This document shows, one piece after another, positions 22,828 through 30,295 of a stretch of 64,000 nucleotides of DNA. The stretch spans positions 1 through 64,000 of the forward strand of contig DAOLDD010000014.1 in assembly GCA_035327585.1 (NCBI GenBank). Direction: 5' to 3'. Source of the DNA: JAMLJG01 sp035327585 (GTDB taxonomy: Bacteria > Verrucomicrobiota > Kiritimatiellia > CAIVKH01). Position 1 is the first letter of the stretch, and every line of letters starts with the position of its first letter. Position numbers and translations under genes: made by a program. The notes under the pieces are model-generated. The model was not told the origin of the DNA. It saw only the letters and a list, made by a program, of their open reading frames with translations, and made no database searches.

Positions 22828-23703
22828 ATGTCCACACCGTCCACCAGGGTTTCCGGCGTTCTCTACATGCTCGCGGCGTCCGTCGTGATGGCGTTGGTGG
22901 GGACGTCGGTGAAGTGGGCGACGGACGGGCTGCCCGCGCCGGTCGTGGTGTTCTTCCGCAATTTCTTCGGCCTTGTGGTGCTTGCGCCGTGGCTGGTGTT
23001 GCCGGGTGGGATCACGATCCGGACGAGCCATCTGCGGCTGCACGCGTTGCGCTGCGTGTTCGGATTCTGCGCGATGAATGCCTATTTCTACGCGATTTCG
23101 AACCTCCACCTCGGCAGCGCGGTCGCGTTGAACTTCACGTCGCCGCTGTGGATTCCGTTCATTGCGTTATTCTGGCTGCGGGAACCCATCACGCGACGGG
23201 TGATCGCGGCCTCGCTGATTGGAATGCTCGGCGTCTGGTGCATCCGCACGCCGGAGGGCGGCGTCGTTTCGATGGCGGGCGCGATGGGCCTGCTATCCGC
23301 CGTATTCGCCTCGGGCGCGCTGGTCGGCGTGCGCCGCCTCACGCTGGCGGGCGAGCCCGCGGGCCGCATCGTGTTCTACTTCGCGCTCGGTTCGACGCTG
23401 TTCACGGCGCTGCCGGTGCCGTTCTTCTGGAAGATGCCCACGCCTCACCAGTGGCTGGCGCTCGTCGCGACCGGCGCGCTGGCCTCCGTCGCGCAGTTCC
23501 TGTTGTCGCGCGGATTCGCGCGCGCCCCCGCCGCCGTGGCCGCCGTGTCCTATTACGGCACCGTGCCCGCCGCCGCCTTCTTCGGCTGGCTCTTCTGGGG
23601 CGAGACCCTCACCGCCGGCTTCGTACTCGGCGCCGCCCTCATCTGCGCCGCCGGCATCGCGATCTCCTGGCCCGCCAAGGCCCGCGTCGCGACCGCGCAT
23701 TGA
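22828..23703 (+). CDS. EamA/DMT-family transporter
   Basis: 291 residues with ten hydrophobic segments, i.e. two EamA repeats (~8-140 and ~150-285). Characteristic spots: VKWATDGLPAPVVVFFRNFFG in helix 2 and FTSPLWIPFIALFWLREPITRRV at the end of repeat 1. RAPAAVAAVSYYGTVPAAAFFGWLFWGE is the equivalent in repeat 2. DMT-family carriers export amino acids, nucleotides or other metabolites across the inner membrane; the substrate cannot be inferred. TATGTT lies nine bases upstream of the ATG. Its stop codon is part of the -35 box of the downstream vapBC unit. Confidence 0.88.
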   Translation: MSTPSTRVSGVLYMLAASVVMALVGTSVKWATDGLPAPVVVFFRNFFGLVVLAPWLVLPGGITIRTSHLRLHALRCVFGFCAMNAYFYAISNLHLGSAVALNFTSPLWIPFIALFWLREPITRRVIAASLIGMLGVWCIRTPEGGVVSMAGAMGLLSAVFASGALVGVRRLTLAGEPAGRIVFYFALGSTLFTALPVPFFWKMPTPHQWLALVATGALASVAQFLLSRGFARAPAAVAAVSYYGTVPAAAFFGWLFWGETLTAGFVLGAALICAAGIAISWPAKARVATAH

Positions 23704-23731
23704 CAAATCCAAGTATACGGGCAAGTATATG
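23700..23731 (+). promoter_or_regulatory. Promoter and likely operator of vapBC-2
   Basis: A perfect TTGACA at 23700-23705 overlaps the EamA stop codon. Two direct copies of CAAGTATA (23710-23717 and 23722-23729), 12 bp apart, follow in the -10 region. Such repeats would suit autoregulation by the ribbon-helix-helix antitoxin. A good ribosome-binding site, AGGAG, is at 23734-23738. Confidence 0.5.
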
Positions 23732-23744
23732 CAAGGAGCAGCCG

Positions 23745-23978
23745 ATGCCTCAGGTTTCACTCTATCTCGACAAGGACACGATGCGCCGCGTCACGCGTGC
23801 CGCACGGGACGAGCGCGTTTCCATCTCGCGCTGGGTGCGGGAACGGGTGGTTCGGGAAACCAGCCCCCGCTGGCCGGCCGATTACGAAAACCAGGTGCTG
23901 GGCTCGCTTCGCGACGTGACACTGGACGCGCCGCCGCCCCTCAAGCGCGCACACAACAGCAAACGGGCTGAGCTGTGA
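23745..23978 (+). CDS. vapB: CopG/RHH-type antitoxin of a VapBC pair
   Basis: 77 residues. MPQVSLYLDKDTMRRVTRAARDERVSISRWVRERV is the classic strand-helix-helix of the ribbon-helix-helix fold (shown only to locate it at residues 1-35). The rest is an extended basic/acidic tail that should cover the toxin. AGGAG is placed seven bases upstream. Its stop overlaps the toxin's GTG start (GTGA at 23975-23978). It is not closely similar to the antitoxin at 182, so the two modules were acquired separately. It probably represses its own promoter. Confidence 0.85.
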   Translation: MPQVSLYLDKDTMRRVTRAARDERVSISRWVRERVVRETSPRWPADYENQVLGSLRDVTLDAPPPLKRAHNSKRAEL

Positions 23979-24379
23979 CCTACTGCCTGGACACCAACAC
24001 CTGCATCTATCTGCTCAAGGGCAGTTTCCCCCACCTCTCGGCACGTTTCCTGGCCCTGCCGCCCGACCGCTTTGCGCTTCCTGCCATGGTGGTCGCGGAA
24101 TTGTATTTCGGCGCGGAGAAATCGGATCGCGCGAAGCTGGTTCGCGCCCGCCTCGCCGACTTTCTGGCCCCCCTGAACATACTCCCGTTCGATGAAAAAG
24201 CGGCGATTCGCCATGCGGAGACGCGCGCAGCGCTCGAAAAAGCCGGTATCCCGATTGGCCCCGAGGACCTGGTGATCGGCGCCACCGCGCTGGCCCACGG
24301 CTGTGCGCTGGTCACGCACAACACCCGGGAATTCGGTCGCATTCCGGGCCTGCTCGTGGAAGATTGGACGCACGCATGA
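23975..24379 (+). CDS. vapC: VapC-family PIN-domain toxin, translationally coupled to hemB
   Basis: 134 residues with a GTG start. PIN residues: D6 in YCLDTNTCIYLLKG, E42 in VVAELYFGAEKS, the GPEDLVIGATALAHG helix with the third acidic residue, and LVTHNTREFGRIPGL near the end. This is the VapC subgroup with T/N after the first Asp, typical of tRNA-cleaving toxins. It is complete. Its stop codon overlaps the ATG of hemB (ATGA at 24376-24379), so a heme-synthesis gene is read straight through from the toxin-antitoxin unit. That arrangement would link hemB dosage to TA-operon control. Confidence 0.88.
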   Translation: MTYCLDTNTCIYLLKGSFPHLSARFLALPPDRFALPAMVVAELYFGAEKSDRAKLVRARLADFLAPLNILPFDEKAAIRHAETRAALEKAGIPIGPEDLVIGATALAHGCALVTHNTREFGRIPGLLVEDWTHA

Positions 24380-25359
24380 ATGCCCTCACCCAACGCCCGA
24401 GGCGGAACCGGCGGTCGGATGCGATCCGGCGGCTGGTCCGGGAAACAGAACTCACCGCGGGTCACCTCGTCTGGCCCGTCTTCGTCTGTGAAGGCCGCAA
24501 CCGGCGGGTCGCGATCCCATCGATGCCGGGCTGCTTCCGGCTCAGCCGCGATCTCGTCGTGAAGGAGGCGCGCGCGGCGTGGAAGCTCGGCATCCCCGCG
24601 GTCGCGCTGTTCCCCGCGCTGCCGAAGCGGCTCAAGGACCCGCTGGCCACCGAATCGGTGAATCCCGACGGCCTGCTCCAGCAAACCGTGCGCGCGCTGA
24701 AAAACGCGGCGCCGGAATTGTGCGTGATCACGGACGTCGCGATGGACCCCTACTCCAGCGAGGGACACGACGGCTACGTGGACGAGCGCGGCCGGATCGA
24801 CAACGACGCGACGCTCGACATCCTCGCGGAGATGGCCGTCGCGCAGGCGCGGGCGGGCGCGGACCTCGTCGCACCGAGCGACATGATGGATGGCCGCGTG
24901 GGCCGCATCCGCGGCGCGCTCGACGCGGCGGGTTTCACGGACACGGGGATTCTTTCCTACGCCGCGAAATACTGCTCCGCGTTCTATGGTCCCTTCCGCG
25001 ACGCCCTCGATTCCGCGCCGCGGCATGGCGACAAGAAGACCTACCAGATGGACCCGGCCAACGCGCGCGAGGCGTTGCGCGAGGTCCACCTCGACGTCGC
25101 CGAGGGCGCGGACATCGTGATGGTCAAGCCGGCCGGGCCGTATCTCGACATCATCCGCGCGGTGCGCGAGGCGGTGCACATTCCTGTCGCGGCCTACCAG
25201 GTCAGCGGCGAATATGCGATGTTGAAGGCAGCGTCCGCCCGCGGTTGGCTCGACGAAGAGGCGTGCATGCTCGAATCGCTGCTCGCGATCCGCCGCGCGG
25301 GCGCGGACATGATCCTCACCTACGCCGCCCCCGCCGCCGCGCGCCTGCTCGCGCATTGA
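24376..25359 (+). CDS. hemB: Delta-aminolevulinic acid dehydratase (porphobilinogen synthase)
   Basis: 327 residues, standard length. It joins two 5-aminolevulinate molecules into porphobilinogen in the cytoplasm. Catalytic lysines lie in SYAAKYCSAFYGPFRDA and VMVKPAGPYLD. The metal region reads CVITDVAMDPYSSEGHDG: Asp residues stand in place of the Cys triad, so this is the Mg-type rather than the zinc-type enzyme. The start overlaps the vapC stop. An in-frame ATG 12 bases upstream would extend it into the toxin gene and is less likely. The TTGACC at its stop doubles as a -35 box for the next gene. Confidence 0.95.
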   Translation: MNALTQRPRRNRRSDAIRRLVRETELTAGHLVWPVFVCEGRNRRVAIPSMPGCFRLSRDLVVKEARAAWKLGIPAVALFPALPKRLKDPLATESVNPDGLLQQTVRALKNAAPELCVITDVAMDPYSSEGHDGYVDERGRIDNDATLDILAEMAVAQARAGADLVAPSDMMDGRVGRIRGALDAAGFTDTGILSYAAKYCSAFYGPFRDALDSAPRHGDKKTYQMDPANAREALREVHLDVAEGADIVMVKPAGPYLDIIRAVREAVHIPVAAYQVSGEYAMLKAASARGWLDEEACMLESLLAIRRAGADMILTYAAPAAARLLAH

Positions 25360-25384
25360 CCGGGCGTGGGCCGCGTGCCATGCT
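25356..25384 (+). promoter_or_regulatory. Promoter overlapping the hemB stop codon
   Basis: TTGACC at 25356-25361 contains the hemB TGA. CATGCT at 25379-25384 follows after exactly 17 bp. The next gene's ATG is at 25394, so the transcript leader would be about 3 bases. Confidence 0.4.
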
Positions 25385-25393
25385 GCGTGCATT

Positions 25394-26086
25394 ATGCTTA
25401 CGCGTGCCGTTCGCCGTTTCCTGTGCCTGCTCATCGCGCCCGTCATGTTCACGGGCTGTGTGCAGGTGGAACAGACCCTTTCCCTGGACGCGGAGGGCGG
25501 CGGCGTGCTGACCGTCCAATACAGCATGACGCTCGAAAAGCTCGCCGAGCTCGAAGCCCGGGCTCGCGAGGAAGCGGGCGACGACGCGGATGCCGCGATC
25601 CCCTCCCCGCTGGCCTATGACGAGGCGCAGATTCGCGAAGACTTTAAGGAGTACGAACCGATGGGCGTCACCCTTCTTGAGGCGCGCACATGGGAGGAGG
25701 GCGGCTCCAAACATGTCCGGTTGAAAATGAAATTTACCTCCTTCGCCGGCCTCGGCCAGACCGAATTTCTGTCGGACCGCACGCTGAAACTGGTGCGCGT
25801 GGACGACGCGTATGAATTTTCGCAGATGGCGCCGGAATCCGCCGCCGTCGAGGACGAGATGTACGACTTCATGGTGGGCATGATGAAGGGCTTCCGCGCC
25901 ACGCTGTCGATCGAGACGCCGGGCGACATCCTGGACAGCAATTCAGATGAAACGGACGGACGGAAGGCCAGTTGGCGTTTCGACCTTGCGAAGGATCCCG
26001 ACGCGCTGAAGCGCGCGCAGCAATTGAATCTGCGCGTGCGCTTTTCCGCGGAGGGCCTGGCGTTGGCGGAATTTCCCGAACCGTAA
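25394..26086 (+). CDS. LppM-like lipoprotein
   Basis: 230 residues. The signal peptide ends in a lipobox (VMFTGC, Cys at ~20). The mature N-terminus CVQVEQTLSLDAEGGGVLTVQYSMT resembles the start of LppM/DUF3153-type lipoproteins, which carry a beta-sandwich with an acidic first strand. The centre is helical and acidic (LEARAREEAGDDADAAI). No TM helix is present beyond the signal. It should sit on the periplasmic face of a membrane. The biochemical role is unknown. It begins 34 bp after hemB and may have its own promoter. Confidence 0.7.
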   Translation: MLTRAVRRFLCLLIAPVMFTGCVQVEQTLSLDAEGGGVLTVQYSMTLEKLAELEARAREEAGDDADAAIPSPLAYDEAQIREDFKEYEPMGVTLLEARTWEEGGSKHVRLKMKFTSFAGLGQTEFLSDRTLKLVRVDDAYEFSQMAPESAAVEDEMYDFMVGMMKGFRATLSIETPGDILDSNSDETDGRKASWRFDLAKDPDALKRAQQLNLRVRFSAEGLALAEFPEP

Positions 26087-26130
26087 GCGGACGCGCCCGG
26101 GCGCGAAGTAACAGCACTGGGGACGTAATC

Positions 26131-27192
26131 GTGGCGGCTTCACCCAAAACAGCGGATCTGCAGGCCGAGCTGCGCGCGCTCGCGGACGGGCTGCCCTTCC
26201 CGGTGATCGACCTCCCGGAATTTCACCGCGCGGACTTCAACCCGCCCTCGGTGCGCCAGGCGCGCAACTACATCGCGCCCGACTCCTCCATGCAGGCGGT
26301 GGGCCGTTTCCTGATCGAGCGCGGCACGGTCGAACTGCTCGGCCCGGAACTCACCCTTCAGTTGTTCACGGAAATCCACTGGTGCTGCGCGAAGATCCGC
26401 AAGATGAGCCGGGCGCGTTACAAGACCCCGGCCGCCGCGCGCGCGGCGCTGGTGAACGCACGGCGTCTGGTGTCGCGCATCGAAGGTGCGGAGGAGGAGC
26501 TCTTCATCGCGAACCGGCGCATGGTGGTCAACTGCATCAAACCGTACTTCTGGATTGGCCCCGTCTGGCTCGCGGACTTCCTGCAGGAGGGCTCGAAGGC
26601 CCTGGCGAACTCCGTCCGCAAATTTGATTACACGCGCGGCACGCCGTTCTATTCCTATTCTCAAAAGGCGGTTCAGAACCGGCTGCGAAATTTTTTTCGC
26701 GACCACGTGCGCGCCGGCAGTTTCGGCATCCGGCCGAGCCGCGAGATGCAGCTCATCAAGAACATCATCGACACCTGGAAGCGCGACTACGGCGAGGATC
26801 CCACGGACGAGGTCGTTGCGAAGATCGCGGACCTGCCCGCGGAACGTGTCGCGAAGGTACGCAGTTACGTGCACCAGTGGGAGCGCATGCCGGCTCCGCC
26901 CGTCTCGCTCGATGCGCTGTTCAACGAGGACGGCGGCAACCTGTACGAGGTGGTGGAGGATCCGATGGCGCGCGAGGCGTCGCAGGGCGCCGAGGTCGCC
27001 GAGGTGTGGAAGGCGATGGAGAAGCTGCCGGAACGCGCGCGTTACATCATGAAGCTGCGCTTCATCGAGGGCCGCACGCTGGAGGAAACCGGCAAGCTGC
27101 TCGCCCTCACCCGCGCCCGGATCAAGCAAATCCAGGACGCCTCCCTCAAGAAACTCCGCCAACTCCTGCGCAGCGAACCCCGCACCCCCTGA
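26131..27192 (+). CDS. Sigma-70 family RNA polymerase sigma factor without a typical N-terminus
   Basis: 353 residues from a GTG start. Region 2 (~125-195) is clear: ANRRMVVNCIKPYFW, then DFLQEGSKALANSVRKFDYTRGTPFYSYSQKAVQNRLRNFFRDH, which covers the core-binding and -10-reading helices (positions ~150-193). A region 3-like helix follows (~205-260). Region 4 (~295-345) reads LPERARYIMKLRFIEGRTLEETGKLLALTRARIKQIQ, a helix-turn-helix for the -35 box (positions only). The ~110-residue N-terminus is not region 1.1. This is more than an ECF factor but unlike RpoD, RpoS or RpoH. No anti-sigma gene is adjacent. It could be a PVC-type alternative or primary-like factor. Upstream in-frame starts are possible. 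Confidence 0.85.
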   Translation: MAASPKTADLQAELRALADGLPFPVIDLPEFHRADFNPPSVRQARNYIAPDSSMQAVGRFLIERGTVELLGPELTLQLFTEIHWCCAKIRKMSRARYKTPAAARAALVNARRLVSRIEGAEEELFIANRRMVVNCIKPYFWIGPVWLADFLQEGSKALANSVRKFDYTRGTPFYSYSQKAVQNRLRNFFRDHVRAGSFGIRPSREMQLIKNIIDTWKRDYGEDPTDEVVAKIADLPAERVAKVRSYVHQWERMPAPPVSLDALFNEDGGNLYEVVEDPMAREASQGAEVAEVWKAMEKLPERARYIMKLRFIEGRTLEETGKLLALTRARIKQIQDASLKKLRQLLRSEPRTP

Positions 27193-27200
27193 TCACCCCG

Positions 27201-27280
27201 GAAAGGGGTCAGTTCTTGTTATTTACTATTTCGCGCGCGGCCGACCCTTGTATTGTAAAAAAGTAGTACTGACCCCTTTC
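27201..27280. repeat. REP/RAYT-like element bounded by a 13-bp inverted repeat
   Basis: GAAAGGGGTCAGT (27201-27213) and ACTGACCCCTTTC (27268-27280) are perfect inverted repeats 54 bases apart. The space between is AT-rich on its flanks (TCTTGTTATTTACTATTT, TTGTATTGTAAAAAAG). The GGGGTCAGT...ACTGACCCC layout is common among REP-like elements mobilised by RAYT (Y1 tyrosine) transposases. No such transposase is in the window. The element follows the sigma-factor stop by nine bases and could also act as its terminator. Confidence 0.7.
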
Positions 27281-27468
27281 TCATCGCACATAGACCTTGC
27301 TTCCGGTGGTGGTGGATGCTGTATCGTTCGTTCTGGGTGATCTGCGTATGGCTCACCGCGGCTCCTTTGACTCTGGTAGGTTTCTGGAATCCGGCGCTGT
27401 AGGCGGATCGCCCGCTCTTTTCCGCCTCTTTGTTGCGTTCACTTTATAAATCAGGGAGGGGATACATC

Positions 27469-27765
27469 ATGGGCGGAGCAGGCGCATTGCTTCTTCTCGT
27501 TGCAGCAATCGTCATCGGGGGCAGCATCTGGGGTGTTTTCAACCGAAGGCGATCAATTCTCTGTGCCATTGCCGGCGCGCTGACCCTTCTGGCTGCAGGC
27601 TTGGGCGGGCTGCACGCATGGGGCGAGTCACGATCAATCCCGTGGACAACCGCATATTTGACCGCTGCCATTATCGGCATTGTTGCCATTGTCCGGCAGA
27701 TCCGAGCCTGCAAACAAAACACCAGTAACGCCGACCAAGCGAATGGAGGCGAACCACGCGGATGA
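27469..27765 (+). CDS. Small membrane protein of unknown function
   Basis: 98 residues from MGGAGALLLLVAAIVIGGSI. Three hydrophobic segments (~2-20, ~30-50, ~60-78) are followed by a polar tail (RQIRACKQNTSNADQANGG). GGGAGGGG ends nine bases before the ATG, and TATAAA at 27445-27450 could be its -10 box, though no matching -35 is visible. Codon and base composition here is less GC-rich than in the neighbours. No family is recognised. Confidence 0.55.
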   Translation: MGGAGALLLLVAAIVIGGSIWGVFNRRRSILCAIAGALTLLAAGLGGLHAWGESRSIPWTTAYLTAAIIGIVAIVRQIRACKQNTSNADQANGGEPRG

Positions 27766-27805
27766 GGGCATTGCCGCACCACGCTTCCCGGCGTACACTG
27801 CGCGC

Positions 27806-28498
27806 ATGTTGTCCGAGGCCCCAACGAATTCCGCCCCGCCGGTGCGCCGATGGAAGGCGCGCATCCTGCGACATCGCGCGATTTCGCCGACGGCTTTCGA
27901 GCTGACGTTAAGCCGCGATGGGCTGGCGTTCCAGGCGGGCCAGCTCCTCACGATCCACGGGCGCGATGTCACCGAGGACCGCAACTACACGATCGCCAGC
28001 GGCGAACACGACGACTTCCTGCAGGTGCTCTATCGCCACATCCCCGCCGGCGTGCTGACCCCGCAACTCGTACCGAAACGCGCGGGCGATGAACTGTCCA
28101 TCTCCGCGCCGTGCGGCGAATTCGTCCTGCGCGACCGCGCGCGGCCCATCGTTTTCGTCGCCACCGGCACCGGCATCGCGCCGTGCCGCGCGTACCTGCG
28201 CACGCACCCGGATCTCAACCTCACCCTCCTGCACGGCGTCCGCACCGCGGAGGATTTGTTCTATCGCGAGGAGTTCGCGGGCCGCCCCTATTTTCCATGC
28301 CTGACGGCGGATGACCGCCTCGGCTTCAAGGGCCGCGTCACGGACTTCAGCCGCTCGATCGCGTTCCCGCCGGACGCGCACTTCTACCTCTGCGGCGCGA
28401 ACGAGATGTTCTACGAAATGCGCGACCTGCTCGCGGAACGCGGCGTCTCCCCCTCCGTCCTCTTCACGGAAGCCTACTACTACACCCATGAAGCGTAG
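27806..28498 (+). CDS. FNR-family FAD-binding oxidoreductase
   Basis: 230 residues. The FAD-binding beta-barrel (~12-105) has RNYTIASG, the RxYS/T-type flavin motif, and SAPCGEFVL. The NAD(P)-binding lobe (~110-230) has IVFVATGTGIAPCRAYL (GTGIAP motif) and ends with YLCGANEMFYEMRDLL and FTEAYYYT. Such reductases move electrons between NAD(P)H and a partner such as ferredoxin or flavodoxin. There is no fused ferredoxin or globin domain. Its last 11 bases overlap the start of an ApbE-type flavinyltransferase, an unusual coupling that suggests a shared flavin electron-transfer job. Confidence 0.85.
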   Translation: MLSEAPTNSAPPVRRWKARILRHRAISPTAFELTLSRDGLAFQAGQLLTIHGRDVTEDRNYTIASGEHDDFLQVLYRHIPAGVLTPQLVPKRAGDELSISAPCGEFVLRDRARPIVFVATGTGIAPCRAYLRTHPDLNLTLLHGVRTAEDLFYREEFAGRPYFPCLTADDRLGFKGRVTDFSRSIAFPPDAHFYLCGANEMFYEMRDLLAERGVSPSVLFTEAYYYTHEA

Positions 28499-29531
28499 CG
28501 CGCTCGCCCTCCTCCTGCTCGCCGCCGGGTGCGCGGATCACATGCCCCGGGAAGCCGCGTTTCCGGCCGGCGACGCGACGGCCTCCGTCTCGCTCGCCGC
28601 CACGCAGCTCGGACAGCTGGAGCCCGTGCGCGACAGCACCCGGCGAATCATGCTGGCCGTCTGGAAGGAACTCCACGCAGCGGATGGAGCGGGTGAACTG
28701 GCGAAAATCAACCGGATGGCGGGCTCCTATCGCCTGCAGGTCTCCCACTCCACCTTCCGCCTGCTCGACCTCGCCCACTATTACGGCCAATTGACGGGCA
28801 ACGCGTTCGACCTCACCGTCGCGCCGCTGCTGGAAGCCTGGGGCTTCGGCGACATCCCGCCCGACGGGGAGCCGTCCGGCGAAATCCTCAGCGCCATCCT
28901 CGACCTGGTCGGCCCCCACCACGTCCAGTTCTCCGAACAAGGCGCCGTGTCCATCCTCACGCCGGGCACGCAACTCGCCGCCGGGCCGCTCGTGTATGCC
29001 TATGGCGTGGACCTCGCCGTGCTCGACGCACGGAACCGCGAAATTCCTAACCTACTCGTGCGCTGGAAGGACAGCGCCCGCGCGGAAGGAAACCCAACAC
29101 CGGAGACCGGATGGCGCGTGCCCGTGCGCGATCCCTTCGCGAATGCGCCGCTCGGTGAGGTCGACCTCTCCCCGCGCGCCGCGCTTGCCATCGTCGGCCT
29201 CTACGATCGGACGATCACGCTCGGCAACCGCCGCTACGGCGGGATCATGGACCCGCGCACCGGACGCCCCGCCGAAGGCGCCGCGCTCGTCGCCGTACGC
29301 GGTCCCACCTGCACCATGGCGCACGCACTCGCCCAGGCGCTGGTTGTGCTCGGCCCGGAAGAAGGCGTGGAAATTATGCGCGCGTTTCCCGACTGCGAAG
29401 CGCTGCTCGTGCCTGACCGGCGTCCGCTGGAATGCTGGATGACCCCGGGCTGGGCGGAGCACTTCACCCTCAATCCCGCCCACGCCGCGGCCGCGCGCGT
29501 GTGGACGGTGGAGCGGGAACCGGCGGAGTAG
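28488..29531 (+). CDS. apbE: ApbE-family FAD:protein FMN transferase (lipoprotein)
   Basis: 347 residues. MKRSALALLLLAAGC carries a lipobox with Cys at 15, so the enzyme is anchored on the outer face of the inner membrane or in the outer membrane. The ApbE fold is visible: LAKINRMAG, LLDLAHYYGQLTGNAFDLTVAPLLEAWGFG, then GIMDPRTGRPAEG (metal/FAD loop) and TCTMAHALAQALVVLG (the usual ADALATA helix). The family moves FMN from FAD onto Thr residues of periplasmic redox proteins with Mg2+. Several normally strict positions differ, e.g. AYGVDLAV for GYAVDR and MAHALAQ for ADALATA, so activity may be altered. Confidence 0.8.
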   Translation: MKRSALALLLLAAGCADHMPREAAFPAGDATASVSLAATQLGQLEPVRDSTRRIMLAVWKELHAADGAGELAKINRMAGSYRLQVSHSTFRLLDLAHYYGQLTGNAFDLTVAPLLEAWGFGDIPPDGEPSGEILSAILDLVGPHHVQFSEQGAVSILTPGTQLAAGPLVYAYGVDLAVLDARNREIPNLLVRWKDSARAEGNPTPETGWRVPVRDPFANAPLGEVDLSPRAALAIVGLYDRTITLGNRRYGGIMDPRTGRPAEGAALVAVRGPTCTMAHALAQALVVLGPEEGVEIMRAFPDCEALLVPDRRPLECWMTPGWAEHFTLNPAHAAAARVWTVEREPAE

Positions 29532-29560
29532 CGAGGACGAGGAGGAGGACGACGAGCGGC

Positions 29561-30295
29561 TTACGCCTTCGCCGCGGCGTTCAACGCCGCGAGCGTCGCG
29601 TGGCCCTCGTAGAGCGCCTTGCCAACAATTGCGCCGTGCAGATTGGCGCGGCCCAGCGCGCGCAATGCGGCGACATCGGCCACTGCGCTGACGCCGCCCG
29701 ATGCGATCACGTCGCAGCGGACGGCCATGCAGATTTCATCCACCGCTTGCGTGTTCGTGCCCTTGAGCATGCCGTCGGTCGCGGTGTCCGTGCAAATCAA
29801 CGTGCGGACGCCGAGCGACTCCGCCTCGCGCGCGAGGTCCACCGCGCGGATGTCCGTCGTCTCCGTCCAGCCCTTCACCTGCACGCGGCCGCCGCGCGCA
29901 TCAATACCGACCGCGATCTTCTCGCCGTACCGCTGCACCAGCGCGCGCACCTGCTCCGGCTCCGACCACGCCCGCGTGCCGAGTACCACGCGGAATGCGC
30001 CCGCGTCGAGCAACCGCGCGACATCCGCGTCCGTGCGCAAACCGCCGCCGACCTGCACCGGCATCCGCACCGCGCAGATCATCTCCGCAATCAACGCGTG
30101 CTGCGCCGACGCGCCGGAAAACGCGCCGTCGAGATCCACCACATGCAGCACCTCCGCGCCCTGCGCCTCCCAGTGCCGCGCCATCGCCACCGGGTCCCGG
30201 CCGTACACCGTCGCCTGATCCGCCCGTCCCTGCAGCAGGCGCACGCAATGGCCGCCCTTGATGTCCACCGCCGGATAAATCGTAAAGCCCGTCAT
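29561..30295 (-). CDS. hisA: Phosphoribosylformimino-5-aminoimidazole carboxamide ribotide isomerase
   Basis: 244 residues forming one TIM barrel. Motifs: IYPAVDIKGGHCVRLLQG with the first catalytic Asp, HVVDLDGAFSG, VQVGGGLRTDADVARLLDAG, GVRTLICTDTATDGMLKGTN with the second Asp, and VIASGGVSAVADVAALRAL for phosphate binding. It catalyses the Amadori isomerisation of ProFAR to PRFAR, which is then used by HisF/HisH. Its ATG overlaps the hisH stop by 4 nt. hisF is not in the window. Confidence 0.95.
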   Translation of the reverse strand: MTGFTIYPAVDIKGGHCVRLLQGRADQATVYGRDPVAMARHWEAQGAEVLHVVDLDGAFSGASAQHALIAEMICAVRMPVQVGGGLRTDADVARLLDAGAFRVVLGTRAWSEPEQVRALVQRYGEKIAVGIDARGGRVQVKGWTETTDIRAVDLAREAESLGVRTLICTDTATDGMLKGTNTQAVDEICMAVRCDVIASGGVSAVADVAALRALGRANLHGAIVGKALYEGHATLAALNAAAKA

